Shown in pieces: positions 7,472-15,693 of a DNA stretch of 34,945 nt. The notes under the pieces are model-generated. The model was given only the letters and a program-made list of their open reading frames with translations, was not told where the DNA came from and ran no database searches. Position 1 is the stretch's first letter. Every line of letters starts with the position of its first letter. Position numbers and translations under genes: made by a program. Source of the DNA: Edwardsiella ictaluri ATCC 33202 (GTDB lineage Bacteria > Pseudomonadota > Gammaproteobacteria > Enterobacterales > Enterobacteriaceae); contig NZ_AFJI01000015.1 in the NCBI RefSeq assembly GCF_000264785.1, positions 1 through 34,945 on the forward strand, given 5' to 3'.

Positions 7472-7495
7472 AGCCGGGCCCGTGATGGCCCGGCT
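7472..7495. terminator. Hairpin between convergent tonB and yciA
   Basis: agccgggcc (7472-7480) and ggcccggct (7487-7495) form a perfect 9-bp stem with a six-base loop, in the 36-bp gap between the two stops. There is no long U-run on either side; a bidirectional terminator is the likely role. Confidence 0.55.
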
Positions 7496-7502
7496 TAGGG
7501 TC

Positions 7503-7931
7503 TTATTGTGCAGCGTCGTTACGGAAGTTGACTTTCCCAGCTGGCAGCGAACGGGATTTATTCGCGTCGTTTACCGCAACATAGGTAAACACCGCCTCGG
7601 TAACGCATTCGCGCTGTCCAATCGGCTCGGAGGCGACCTTTTTCACCCAGACCTCAATGTTTACGGTGATGGAGCTGCGACCGGTGCGAATGCAGTGGGC
7701 ATAGCAGCACACTACATCGCCAACTGCCACCGGCTTAAGAAAGGTTATTGCGTTCACTGCCACGGTAACCACGCGTCCCTCTGCGATCTCCTTTGCCAGG
7801 ATCGCGCCGCCAATATCCATTTGTGACATGATCCAACCGCCGAAGATATCACCATTAGCGTTGGTGTCGGCCGGCATAGCCAGAGTACGCAGAACAAGTT
7901 CACCTGCAGGTAAACGAAGTTTTTCGCTCAT
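7503..7931 (-). CDS. yciA: YciA acyl-CoA thioesterase
   Basis: YciA is a hotdog-fold thioesterase that hydrolyses a broad range of acyl-CoAs in the cytoplasm. The catalytic segment TNANGDIFGGWIMSQMD and the CoA-binding block NIEVWVKKVASEPIGQR match the family. The ATG at 7931 gives 142 residues starting MSEKLRLPAGELVLRT, aligned with the E. coli start; an upstream ATG at 7991 would add 20 unsupported residues. Compared with E. coli (132 residues) the C-terminus is a little longer. It lies about 65 bp downstream of yciB on the same strand, a conserved linkage with envelope lipid functions. Confidence 0.94.
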   Translation of the reverse strand: MSEKLRLPAGELVLRTLAMPADTNANGDIFGGWIMSQMDIGGAILAKEIAEGRVVTVAVNAITFLKPVAVGDVVCCYAHCIRTGRSSITVNIEVWVKKVASEPIGQRECVTEAVFTYVAVNDANKSRSLPAGKVNFRNDAAQ

Positions 7932-7995
7932 AGTAAATGTCAGTCTTGATGTCTCTGTGTCAAAAGAAACGCCGGTCAAAGGCCGGCGCACAGTC

Positions 7996-8538
7996 TTATG
8001 AATGCTTTTGTTCTTCGGACATATTGCGGTAAATATAAATTCCGCTCAGTAGCGTGAAAACCAGCGTTAGCGCCGTCAGCCCAAAGACCTTAAAGTCGAC
8101 CCATACGCTTTGCGGCAGCCAGAAGGCGACATAGATGTTGGCCAGGCCACAGCCTAGGAAAAACAGCGCCCACGCCGCATTCAGACGGGACCATACGCTG
8201 TCCGGCAGTTGCAGCTCTTTCCCTAACATACGCTGGATCAGTGGCTTCTTCAGTACCACCTGGCTGATTAGCAGCGCCAGGGCAAACAGCGTATAGATAA
8301 CGGTCACCTTCCATTTGATAAACAGATCATTATGGAAAACCAGTGTCAGGGTGCCAAAAATAGCCACCATAATAAAGGTGATCAGGGTCATTTTCTCTAC
8401 CCGACGGTATTTCAGCCAGGTTAACACCAGCGCAACGGCGGTCGCGGCGACCAGTGCGCCGGAGGCAACATAGATGTCATACAGTTTGTAACAGACAAAA
8501 AATACTACCAGGGGTAAAAAATCTAACAATTGTTTCAT
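7996..8538 (-). CDS. yciB: YciB inner-membrane protein (IspZ family)
   Basis: This 180-residue polytopic inner-membrane protein has about five hydrophobic segments. Its near-identical blocks include [25 protein letters not shown] and [22 protein letters not shown]. The family has been linked to septation and to envelope integrity together with DcrB; the molecular role is unsettled. The ATG at 8538 ([14 protein letters not shown]) matches the E. coli start and keeps a proper distance from aaagga; an ATG four codons upstream would overlap that Shine-Dalgarno. It precedes yciA. In E. coli yciC is directly upstream, but here 2.7 kb separate them. Confidence 0.95.
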   Translation of the reverse strand: MKQLLDFLPLVVFFVCYKLYDIYVASGALVAATAVALVLTWLKYRRVEKMTLITFIMVAIFGTLTLVFHNDLFIKWKVTVIYTLFALALLISQVVLKKPLIQRMLGKELQLPDSVWSRLNAAWALFFLGCGLANIYVAFWLPQSVWVDFKVFGLTALTLVFTLLSGIYIYRNMSEEQKHS

Positions 8539-8783
8539 TCGGCAGTCCATCCTTTCATCGATCGGGCGACTATACCTGATTCGGCACGGCGGCGGTATCT
8601 TTGTCGCTGCCGGGCCGTACGATCATGCCCGTTGATTATCTGTTATCCTGCATTATGCCGCCGTATTTCTCCCAGCTTTATTTTTTTGCAAAAAATTACA
8701 CGTGAGCCCACACACCTGCCGACTTGACCAAGTGCGTCAGCCTATCCATGATGGAGATGGGCGCCTCTTAGGATTACGACGTT

Positions 8784-10532
8784 ATGCAATGTGATTTTCT
8801 GCGCCGCGGGATGCCGGGGTTGTACCAACTGACGAAATACCGGCGGGAGTGGCTGGCCGACGATCTGCGCGCCGGGCTATCGGTTGCCGCCGTTGCACTG
8901 CCGACGGCGTTGGCCTATGCCGATCTGGTCGGGGTAACGGCGGTGGTGGGGATTTACTCCTGTATCCTGCCGATGATTGCCTATGCGCTGTTTGGCTCCT
9001 CACGCCAGGTGATCGTCGGGCCAGATGCGGCCACCTGTGCGGTGATTGCTGCTGTAGTGACTCCGCTGGCGGCAGGCGATCCGCAGCGGCTGTGGCAGCT
9101 GTGCGTTATGATGACCCTGATGACCGGCCTGTGGTGCCTTGTCGCCAGCCGCTTTCGCCTTGGCGCGCTGGCGGATCTTCTGTCACGGCCCATTCTGACC
9201 GGTTTGCTCAATGGTCTGGCTATCACCATCATGATCGATCAGCTGGCGAAGATGCTGGGCTACCAGCCCGCCTCGCGCGAGGTGATTGAACGCATTCTCT
9301 CGCTGCCCCACGACCTGCTCTCCAGCCATTGGCCGACACTGCTTCTGTCGCTGCTGACCCTGCTGGTCCTGCTGGGGCTGCGCCGTCTGCGTCCCGGCTG
9401 GCCAGCGGCGTTACTGGTGATCATCCTCGCCATGCTGCTGGTTTGGCTGGGGGGGCTGCAGCGCTTTGGCATTCAAACGATTAGCGGTCTTGACGGTACG
9501 CTGCCGGTGGTACAGTGGCCTAATTTTCAGCCTGCGCTGCTGCGTGATCTGGTGATGCCATCCCTGAACCTGGCACTGATAAGTTTTGTCAGCCTGATGC
9601 TGACGGCGCGCAGCTTTGCCTCTAAAAATGGCTATGAAGTTAACCCAGACGCGGAGTTCCGCGCGCTGGGTGTTGCCAATATCGTGTCGGCGCTTTCGCA
9701 GGGGTTCGCCATCAGCGGCGCCAGCTCCCGTACCGCGGTCAACGATGCCAACGGCGGTAAAAGTCAGCTGGTCTCCATCGTGGCCGCGCTGTCTATCGCG
9801 GCGGTGCTGCTGCTGTTGGGGAACTTGCTGCGCTATATTCCGGTGGCTGTGCTCGGCGTGGTATTGGTGTACGCTTCCTGGCTGCTGCTGGATATCCGCT
9901 CTTTGGTGAGCCTGCGTAAACACAATCCATCGGCCTTTCGTCTGGCGCTGTTTACCTTTGCCAGCGTGCTGTTGGTGGGGGTTATGCCAGGGATTGGGTT
10001 GGCCGTACTGCTGGGACTGCTGCAGTTTTTCCGTACGGTGTTCCGTCCCAGCGAACAACTGCTGGGGGTGAATGAGGAGGGAATGATCCACTCGCTCGGC
10101 AACGGTAATCAGGTGCGGGCGGTTGAGGGGGTGCTGATCTACCGATTTAACTCGCCGCTGACCTATTTCAATATCGCCTATTTTAAGCGCCGGGTCCTGA
10201 ATCTGGTCGACGGAATGCCGTTTCAGCCGGAGTGGGTGGTGATCGATGCGGTATCCTGCTTTACCTACCCCGACATTAGCGTGTTGGCGGGGATCGATGA
10301 ACTGAAGCGCGACCTGCGCCAGCGGCGGGTTCATCTGGTGCTGGCCGGGCGTAAAACCGACCTAAAGCGCTGGTTTGGCCGCAGTCGGGCCACTGGGGAA
10401 GAGAAGGGGCTGCTATTTGTCGCCGATCTGTATCTGGCGCTGAAGCTGATCCAAAGCAGTCGGTGTGCCCATGCCGATGGTGTGGACGGATCCCCGGGAG
10501 CCGCTCAGAACGGTACGGTTGCGCCTCGCTGA
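8784..10532 (+). CDS. SulP family anion transporter with STAS domain
   Basis: The 582-residue protein is a SulP (SLC26) transporter. Early signatures are LRAGLSVAAVALPTALAYADL (about residues 27-48) and YALFGSSRQVIVGPDAATCAV. About 12-14 membrane segments follow to residue 415, with FAISGASSRTAVNDANGGKSQ between them. A C-terminal STAS domain starts near residue 445 (EGVLIYRFNSPLTYFNIAYF, then VVIDAVSCFTYPDISVLAGIDEL). Substrates in the family include sulfate, bicarbonate and dicarboxylates; none can be assigned here. It is clearly different from DauA (YchM) of E. coli. The start is ATG 8784; ATG 8811 is an alternative. It sits between yciB and yciC, opposite in direction, so it was inserted into a conserved gene pair. 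Base composition resembles the backbone. Confidence 0.9.
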   Translation: MQCDFLRRGMPGLYQLTKYRREWLADDLRAGLSVAAVALPTALAYADLVGVTAVVGIYSCILPMIAYALFGSSRQVIVGPDAATCAVIAAVVTPLAAGDPQRLWQLCVMMTLMTGLWCLVASRFRLGALADLLSRPILTGLLNGLAITIMIDQLAKMLGYQPASREVIERILSLPHDLLSSHWPTLLLSLLTLLVLLGLRRLRPGWPAALLVIILAMLLVWLGGLQRFGIQTISGLDGTLPVVQWPNFQPALLRDLVMPSLNLALISFVSLMLTARSFASKNGYEVNPDAEFRALGVANIVSALSQGFAISGASSRTAVNDANGGKSQLVSIVAALSIAAVLLLLGNLLRYIPVAVLGVVLVYASWLLLDIRSLVSLRKHNPSAFRLALFTFASVLLVGVMPGIGLAVLLGLLQFFRTVFRPSEQLLGVNEEGMIHSLGNGNQVRAVEGVLIYRFNSPLTYFNIAYFKRRVLNLVDGMPFQPEWVVIDAVSCFTYPDISVLAGIDELKRDLRQRRVHLVLAGRKTDLKRWFGRSRATGEEKGLLFVADLYLALKLIQSSRCAHADGVDGSPGAAQNGTVAPR

Positions 10533-10548
10533 CGTCCCCGGTTAACCA

Positions 10549-11139
10549 TCACTTATATAGAGAAATGTATTTTCTATAGTAGACAAATCTGTTATTGAAC
10601 AGCTGCTCTCCGGTGAGCAGGTCGCCATCTTTATCCTTCAGACGTTTGTCGCAGCTGGTCTTTTCAAAGCTGATTTTCCGTGGGAAGCGCAGCGCGTTGA
10701 ATGCGTTAACATGCTGTTTTTCTCCATCTCTTTCGCACATCTTAAAGATGACGTCATCGACTCCCCGTGCTGCGATATACCTTACCAGCCGGGCCATCCG
10801 GTCATTCCATTTACGGATGGCCTGCTCTTCACTCTGGTAATGCATAAAGTAAATCGTAATCTCCTGTATCTGGGCAACCGGAAAGGGCATGTCACTTTTA
10901 ATAAAGCTGTCTTTATTGATTGTACAGCCAATGTAGCGGCTCAAGTTAGCGCACATTTTAATAAAATCGGCCGGGACAATATACAGCCCGATAAATGGCG
11001 TATTGTACGGTTTCTTGGCTATTTTATACGCATGAAATCCCCAGCAGTTATTCGATATAATTGCGAAATCTTTATTGCGTAATATGATTTTGTCTAGAAT
11101 GTCGGTAATTCTGTATTTGATGATGAGTCGGCTCAGCAT
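10549..11139 (-). CDS. DUF1919 family protein
   Basis: The 196-residue protein has the marks of DUF1919, a family often found in capsule or exopolysaccharide gene clusters. They are FAIISNNCWGFHAYK (about 25-39), TPFIGLYIVPADFIKMC (47-63) and FMHYQSEEQAIRKWNDRMARL (98-118). Function is unknown; a sugar- or carbohydrate-modifying role is suggested only by the usual neighbours, none of which is here. The start follows aggaga at 5 bp. It is more AT-rich than the genes on either side, a sign of transfer. It converges with the SulP gene (stops 16 bp apart) and lies upstream of no other gene until yciC ends 67 bp before its start. Confidence 0.75.
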   Translation of the reverse strand: MLSRLIIKYRITDILDKIILRNKDFAIISNNCWGFHAYKIAKKPYNTPFIGLYIVPADFIKMCANLSRYIGCTINKDSFIKSDMPFPVAQIQEITIYFMHYQSEEQAIRKWNDRMARLVRYIAARGVDDVIFKMCERDGEKQHVNAFNALRFPRKISFEKTSCDKRLKDKDGDLLTGEQLFNNRFVYYRKYISLYK

Positions 11140-11206
11140 GGTTGTCTCCTACGCGGGTGAATCGGGCGCGCGGCGGTCTGTCTGCGGGATTGCGGGGGTC
11201 TACCGA

Positions 11207-11956
11207 TCAGGCAGGGGCCCGCAGCAGCATATACAGACGGGAGAGATAGATAATCAGACCGGCGGAGATCAGGTTACTCAGGGTTCCCATGATGACCATG
11301 CCCAGGCTGGGATGCAGCGCCGCCAGCGTATCGACCAACAGCAATAGAACCAGCTTCATCAGCATCCACAGCAGAATTGCCGGGCTGATGAGCCGTACGT
11401 TGGCGAAGGAGAGCCGAAAGCTGCTGCGAATGGTGGCGATTACGCCACAGTGTTCTGTGGTCATGATCATCGGAGATAGGGCCAGACCGACGGTCAGAAT
11501 GATCCCCGGCAAGATAAACAGCGTAATACCCAGTTGAACCATCAGGGTACACAGCAGCATCAGCAGCAGCAGACGTGGCAGCATGGGCGCAGAGAGGCCG
11601 ATGGCGCGCAGCGCGCTGAGGCGTATGCCGCTGGACGCCTGCGGGATCAGCATCAGCATGCCCCCCAGCAGCAGCACATTACCGATCAGTACCGAAAAGC
11701 TGGAGGCCGCCGAGACTTTCAGCAGCGTCATTTGCTGCTCCGGTGTCATCTGACGGATCATCTCCTGCAGACCTCGGGCGGCGCTGATGCTGTCACCGCT
11801 GCTCAGCTGGCTGATCGCCTGTGCACCGGGGCTGAGAGCCTGGTTCAGCATCACGCTGATAAAGGCGGTCAGCAGTGCCAGCAGGACGATGGGCGTCAGC
11901 TGGTGGCGGAAAAAGTTAACGCTGTCACGGTAAAGGCTCCGGGCCGTGATGGGCAT
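11207..11956 (-). CDS. yciC: YciC inner-membrane protein (UPF0259)
   Basis: The 249-residue protein corresponds to E. coli YciC (247 residues) by position and pattern: about six hydrophobic segments and the family block [39 protein letters not shown]. It is an inner-membrane protein of unknown function. The ATG at 11956 follows aaggag at 6 bp. It normally forms a run with yciB and yciA on the same strand; here an inserted SulP/DUF1919 pair separates it from them, so a joint transcript is unlikely. Confidence 0.92.
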   Translation of the reverse strand: MPITARSLYRDSVNFFRHQLTPIVLLALLTAFISVMLNQALSPGAQAISQLSSGDSISAARGLQEMIRQMTPEQQMTLLKVSAASSFSVLIGNVLLLGGMLMLIPQASSGIRLSALRAIGLSAPMLPRLLLLMLLCTLMVQLGITLFILPGIILTVGLALSPMIMTTEHCGVIATIRSSFRLSFANVRLISPAILLWMLMKLVLLLLVDTLAALHPSLGMVIMGTLSNLISAGLIIYLSRLYMLLRAPA

Positions 11957-12360
11957 GCATAGCTCCTTGGCATGTCGGCGGGCGGCAGTGGCTGCCCGGG
12001 GTGAAAAGAGATCTGCGGCGATTGTACCCCGTTAGCGGTCGCTGTGGCACCCCGCAATCGGCCAGGTGGTGATTTCTTCTGCGCTCCGTGTGTTTTCTGC
12101 TGTGTAACGTGGTGATGTAATGGGGATATCCACCACAGGCGGTATAGGTCCGATTACGCCGCTCCTTACCCTTTGTGCGGGGAATCCCCTACGGGCATTC
12201 TTATTCGCTACGCTGATCCTCGGGCTGCACGGACTGTCTGTATAGATTGCAGCTTTGCCGTGCCCACCGCGTTGAGGTTAGCGTCTGCGCTAAGCGCTGG
12301 ATGCCGTGCCGTCAAGGTGGAGCGAAAGGCATTCTCTCAATTCAATATGATCGTGATTTA

Positions 12361-12374
12361 TTGATGCGCATCAA
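12361..12374 (+). promoter_or_regulatory. FNR binding site upstream of ompW
   Basis: TTGATGCGCATCAA is an exact match to the FNR consensus TTGAT-N4-ATCAA, centred 150 bp before the ompW start. FNR control of ompW is known in E. coli. The exact -10 cannot be fixed from the sequence. Confidence 0.8.
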
Positions 12375-12384
12375 TTTTTACCGT

Positions 12385-12399
12385 TTGGCATCAAGCCAA
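12385..12399. promoter_or_regulatory. Inverted repeat next to the FNR site
   Basis: ttggc and gccaa arms (12385-12389, 12395-12399) flank atcaa, 10 bp downstream of the FNR box. It may be a second regulator site in the ompW promoter or lie in the promoter core. Confidence 0.3.
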
Positions 12400-12517
12400 G
12401 AAACAGATTGAATATCATTTAGTTTTGTTTGTATGTAAAAGATGTGATCTCGAATGAATCAATAATCATCCAACATGGTTATATTGCAAGTGAACGATAA
12501 CCATATAAAGGAAAGGG

Positions 12518-13162
12518 ATGATGATGAAAAAGTGTAGCGTTGCGCTGTGTCTGGCCGCCGTATTGGCGCCTGCGGCGGCATCGGCTCATCAGGCCGGTGA
12601 TGTGATTGTCCGCGCCGGCGCGGCCACCGTGCGTCCGACCACCAGCTCTGATAATGTGCTGGGGCTGGGCGGGTTTAACGTGGACAACAATACCCAGCTG
12701 GGGCTGACCTTCGGCTACATGGCAACGGATAACATCGGCATTGAGCTGCTGGCGGCAACGCCGTTCCGCCACAAGGTCTCGCTGGGGGGGCTGGGAAATA
12801 TTGCGACCGTGCATCAGCTGCCGCCCACCCTGATGGCCCAGTGGTACTTTGGCCGTGCGGAAGACAAGCTGCGCCCCTATCTGGGGGTCGGGGTGAATTA
12901 CACCACCTTCTTCAACAACAGCTTCGATCAGAATGCGACGTCGCTGGGGCTGCACGATCTGAAGGCGACAGACTCCTGGGGCGTTGCCGGGCAGGCCGGG
13001 CTCGACTATATGGTCAGCGAAAACTGGATGATCAACGCCTCGGTGTGGTACATCAGCATTGATACCAAGGTGAAGTTCCGCGATAGCTCGGATAGCCAGC
13101 ACAGCATAAATACCAACATTAATCCGTGGGTATTTATGTTCGGCGCCGGCTATCGTTTCTGA
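12518..13162 (+). CDS. ompW: Outer-membrane protein OmpW
   Basis: OmpW is an eight-stranded outer-membrane beta-barrel with a hydrophobic lateral channel, implicated in small hydrophobic solute passage and colicin S4 reception. The signal peptide (about residues 1-23, ending PAAASA, cleavage before HQAGD) is clear. Family blocks are NNTQLGLTFGYMATDNIGIELLAATPFRHK, LPPTLMAQWYFG and the terminal NPWVFMFGAGYRF with the C-terminal Phe needed for barrel assembly. Three ATG codons in a row (12518, 12521, 12524) leave the exact start open; the third gives 212 residues, the E. coli length. Expression is probably raised without oxygen through the FNR site at 12361. Confidence 0.96.
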   Translation: MMMKKCSVALCLAAVLAPAAASAHQAGDVIVRAGAATVRPTTSSDNVLGLGGFNVDNNTQLGLTFGYMATDNIGIELLAATPFRHKVSLGGLGNIATVHQLPPTLMAQWYFGRAEDKLRPYLGVGVNYTTFFNNSFDQNATSLGLHDLKATDSWGVAGQAGLDYMVSENWMINASVWYISIDTKVKFRDSSDSQHSINTNINPWVFMFGAGYRF

Positions 13163-13180
13163 TCGGCAACAGCGGTAGAG

Positions 13181-13203
13181 AGGCTGCCCCGGGCGGGCAG
13201 CCT
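13181..13203. terminator. Hairpin between convergent ompW and BON lipoprotein genes
   Basis: aggctgccc (13181-13189) and gggcagcct (13195-13203) make a perfect 9-bp stem with a five-base loop, 18 bp after the ompW stop. The U-tract is poor; bidirectional termination is likely from the convergent layout. Confidence 0.55.
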
Positions 13204-13210
13204 GAACGTG

Positions 13211-13525
13211 TTATTTAATACGCATATCGTTTTCGACCGAGCGGACGCCCTTAATGCCCCGGGCAACCTCTACCGCCCGCTGGGCATCGGCCCGGGAGGA
13301 GACAAATCCGCTCAGCTGCACCCGTCCTTTGTAGGTCTCTACGCTGATCTCTGTAGATTTAATACTCTTGGCATTGAGCAGCGCGCTTTTCACCTTGGTG
13401 GTGACCACGGTGTCATCAATGTAGTTACCGGTACTCTCCTGGGTGGTGGAGCCGGCGCAGCCCGCCAGTGAAGCCGCCAGAATAGCGGCCAGTCCTAATA
13501 CCTGGATCTGTTTCGACCATTTCAT
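13211..13525 (-). CDS. BON-domain lipoprotein, OsmY-like
   Basis: The 104-residue protein has a lipoprotein signal with lipobox LAGC (Cys23) and then one BON domain (about residues 38-104: DTVVTTKVKSALLN, YKGRVQLSGFVSS, ARGIKGVRSVENDMRIK). BON domains are thought to bind phospholipid; paralogues such as OsmY and DolP act in periplasm or outer membrane under envelope or osmotic stress. Ser/Gly near the lipidated Cys (CAGS) suggests outer-membrane sorting. The start has a strong aaggag Shine-Dalgarno. It lies where E. coli has yciG/yciF/yciE, between ompW and trpA, and reads in the same direction as trp but behind the trp terminator, so it is probably independent. Confidence 0.88.
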   Translation of the reverse strand: MKWSKQIQVLGLAAILAASLAGCAGSTTQESTGNYIDDTVVTTKVKSALLNAKSIKSTEISVETYKGRVQLSGFVSSRADAQRAVEVARGIKGVRSVENDMRIK

Positions 13526-13620
13526 GCTTTTCTCCTTATGCAGTGACGCGCAAGGACAGCCGCCATGAACGGTGTCCCGCTCTATGAATAATCATATCAA
13601 TAGGTCAGCAGAGGGCAAGT

Positions 13621-13653
13621 CAAAATCCGCGGCGGGGAGAGCGGCCGCCGCGG
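13621..13653 (-). terminator. Intrinsic terminator of the trp operon
   Basis: On the reverse strand, 5 bp after the trpA stop, a 9-bp perfect GC stem (13645-13653 with 13627-13635, nine-base loop) is followed by attttg. It is placed to end the trpEGDCBA transcript. Confidence 0.8.
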
Positions 13654-13658
13654 AGGCA

Positions 13659-14465
13659 TCAGGCGCGGGTTGCGGCCTTCATGGTTTGGATGAACGCGCG
13701 CAGCTGCTGCAGCATCTGGGGCGGGGTATCCAGATGGCGAGCGATCAGGTCGACCACTGCCGAGCCGGAAATGGCGCCCGCGGCGCCACCGTCCAGCGCG
13801 CTGCGTACCTGATCGGGTGTCTGAATCCCGAATCCCTGTAGCGTCGGCGCGGCACCCAGCGCTGCCAGCCGCGTCGTGAGATGGCGCAGTGGCGGCAGGC
13901 AGGGGCGATCGCTGCCGGTGACCCCGGCGCGTGACAGCAGGTAAACGTACCCCTGACTGCGCGCGGCCAGTTGCTGCAGCAGTACATCATCGGCGTTGGG
14001 CGGACACAGGTAGATCGGCGCGACCCCGTACCGCTGCGCCGCCGCGTGGAAGGGGGCGGACTCCTCCAGCGGGACATCGGCAATCAAGACCGAGTCAATG
14101 CCGGCCTGGGCACAGCGCCGGTAAAAGGTGTCGATCCCTGGATTAACCACCAGGTTAGCGTACATCAGCAGTCCAATGGGCAACTGGGGATATTTTTCCC
14201 GCAGGGTAGCCAGCAGCGTAAAGCAACGCTCGGGGGTGACGCCCGCCTGCAGGGCGCGCAGAGTCGCACTCTGGATCACCGGGCCGTCGGCCAGCGGGTC
14301 GGAGAAGGGGATCCCCAGCTCCAGCGCATCGGCGCCGGACTCCACCAGCGCGTCGATAATTTGCAGCGACAGCGACGGCGTAGGGTCGCCCAGTGTGACG
14401 AAGGGGACCAGCGCGCCTTCCTGGCGGCGCTGTAGATGGGTAAATAGCGTCTGGTAGCGTGTCAT
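13659..14465 (-). CDS. trpA: Tryptophan synthase alpha subunit
   Basis: TrpA cleaves indole-3-glycerol phosphate to indole and glyceraldehyde 3-phosphate in the alpha2beta2 complex. The 268-residue TIM barrel has both catalytic acids: E49 in [11 protein letters not shown] and D60 in [10 protein letters not shown]. The phosphate-binding loop [12 protein letters not shown] is near the C-terminus. Its start overlaps the trpB stop by 4 bp, so translation is coupled. It is the last gene of the operon and is followed by the terminator at 13621-13653. Confidence 0.98.
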   Translation of the reverse strand: MTRYQTLFTHLQRRQEGALVPFVTLGDPTPSLSLQIIDALVESGADALELGIPFSDPLADGPVIQSATLRALQAGVTPERCFTLLATLREKYPQLPIGLLMYANLVVNPGIDTFYRRCAQAGIDSVLIADVPLEESAPFHAAAQRYGVAPIYLCPPNADDVLLQQLAARSQGYVYLLSRAGVTGSDRPCLPPLRHLTTRLAALGAAPTLQGFGIQTPDQVRSALDGGAAGAISGSAVVDLIARHLDTPPQMLQQLRAFIQTMKAATRA

Positions 14466-15655
14466 TGTATTTCTCCCCGGGACTGCAGAATGTCGTGAAC
14501 GGTAAAAATATCCTTGTCACCGCGCCCGGAAAGATTCACCACCAGCAGCTGCTCTTTTTCTGGCTGCTGATGAATGAGCTTCAGGGCGTGGGCCAACGCA
14601 TGGGCGGACTCTAACGCCGGAATAATGCCCTCCTGGCGCGAGAGCTGCATAAAGGCGGCCAACGCTTCGTCGTCGGTCGCGGAGACATAGTCGGCCCGGC
14701 CAATGCTGTTCAGGTGGGCGTGCTGGGGGCCTACCGAGGGAAAATCCAGCCCGGCGGAAAGGGAGTAGGACTCCTCAATCTGCCCCTCGGCGGTCTGCAT
14801 CATGGGAGAGCGCATGCCGAAGTAAATGCCAACGCGGCCGTGACTGAGCGGCGCGCCGTGCTGCCCGGTCTCAATGCCCAGCCCAGCCGGTTCGACGCCG
14901 ATAAGCTGAACCGACGCATCATCGATAAAGTCGGCGAACATCCCGATGGCGTTGGAGCCGCCGCCGACGCAGGCCAATACCGCATCGGGCAGGCGGCCTT
15001 CGGCCTGCAGGATCTGACGGCGCGTCTCCGCGCCGATCATCCGCTGAAATTCGCGCACGATGGTCGGATAGGGATGGGGGCCGGCGGCGGTGCCCAACAG
15101 ATAGTGGGCCTGGTCATAGTTGGCGGACCAGTCGCGCAGCGCCTCATTGCAGGCATCTTTTAGGGTGGCCGAGCCGCTGTGCACCGGGATCACCTCGGCG
15201 CCCATCAGCCGCATACGGAACACATTGGGAGACTGGCGGGCAACGTCTTTGGCCCCCATGTAGACCCGGCATTTCAGACCCAGCAAGGCACAGGCCAGCG
15301 CCGTTGCGACGCCGTGCTGACCCGCGCCGGTTTCCGCGATGATCTCGGTCTTACCCATGCGCCTGGCCAGCAGCGCCTGGCCAAGTACCTGATTGGTTTT
15401 GTGCGCGCCGCCGTGCAGCAGATCCTCACGCTTTAGGTACAGGCGGGTGCGGGTACCGGCGGTGAGATTGCGGCAGAGGGTCAACGCCGTCGGTCGCCCG
15501 GCATAGTTGTGCAGCAGGTCATTGAACTGGGTCTGAAAGGTGGGATCGTCGCGGGCGTCGACGAAGGCGGCCTCCAGCTGGTTCAGGGCCGGGATCAGAA
15601 TTTGCGGCACAAACCTGCCGCCAAATTCGCCGAAATAGGGATTCAGTAAGCTCAT
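14462..15655 (-). CDS. trpB: Tryptophan synthase beta subunit
   Basis: TrpB joins indole, channelled from TrpA, with serine to make tryptophan using pyridoxal phosphate. The 397-residue protein starts [18 protein letters not shown] and has the PLP lysine at K86 in GGAHKTNQ. The phosphate-binding loop [12 protein letters not shown] and the C-terminal NLSGRGDKD are also present. The length equals the E. coli protein. It overlaps trpA by 4 bp and follows trpC by 38 bp. Confidence 0.98.
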   Translation of the reverse strand: MSLLNPYFGEFGGRFVPQILIPALNQLEAAFVDARDDPTFQTQFNDLLHNYAGRPTALTLCRNLTAGTRTRLYLKREDLLHGGAHKTNQVLGQALLARRMGKTEIIAETGAGQHGVATALACALLGLKCRVYMGAKDVARQSPNVFRMRLMGAEVIPVHSGSATLKDACNEALRDWSANYDQAHYLLGTAAGPHPYPTIVREFQRMIGAETRRQILQAEGRLPDAVLACVGGGSNAIGMFADFIDDASVQLIGVEPAGLGIETGQHGAPLSHGRVGIYFGMRSPMMQTAEGQIEESYSLSAGLDFPSVGPQHAHLNSIGRADYVSATDDEALAAFMQLSRQEGIIPALESAHALAHALKLIHQQPEKEQLLVVNLSGRGDKDIFTVHDILQSRGEIQ

Positions 15656-15693
15656 GTCATCTTCCTGTCAGTCATAAAAACGGTGGTAGCGTC

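Larger units (their letters stand above)
11957..12517. other. Intergenic region between divergent yciC and ompW
   Basis: No supported gene lies in these 560 bp. A 63-codon reading at 12173-12364 has no recognisable similarity and poor start context. The ompW-proximal part is AT-rich and holds a perfect FNR site and a further inverted repeat, so the right half is the ompW control region. The left half is unexplained. Confidence 0.6.

Noticed and set aside
9411-10334. Long reverse-strand open frame of 307 codons
   Set aside because: It is antisense to the SulP gene, is rich in Gln, His and Arg as expected of a GC-biased shadow, and matches no family.
12173-12364. 63-codon open frame between yciC and ompW
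   Set aside because: No Shine-Dalgarno, no similarity, and its end runs into the ompW regulatory region.
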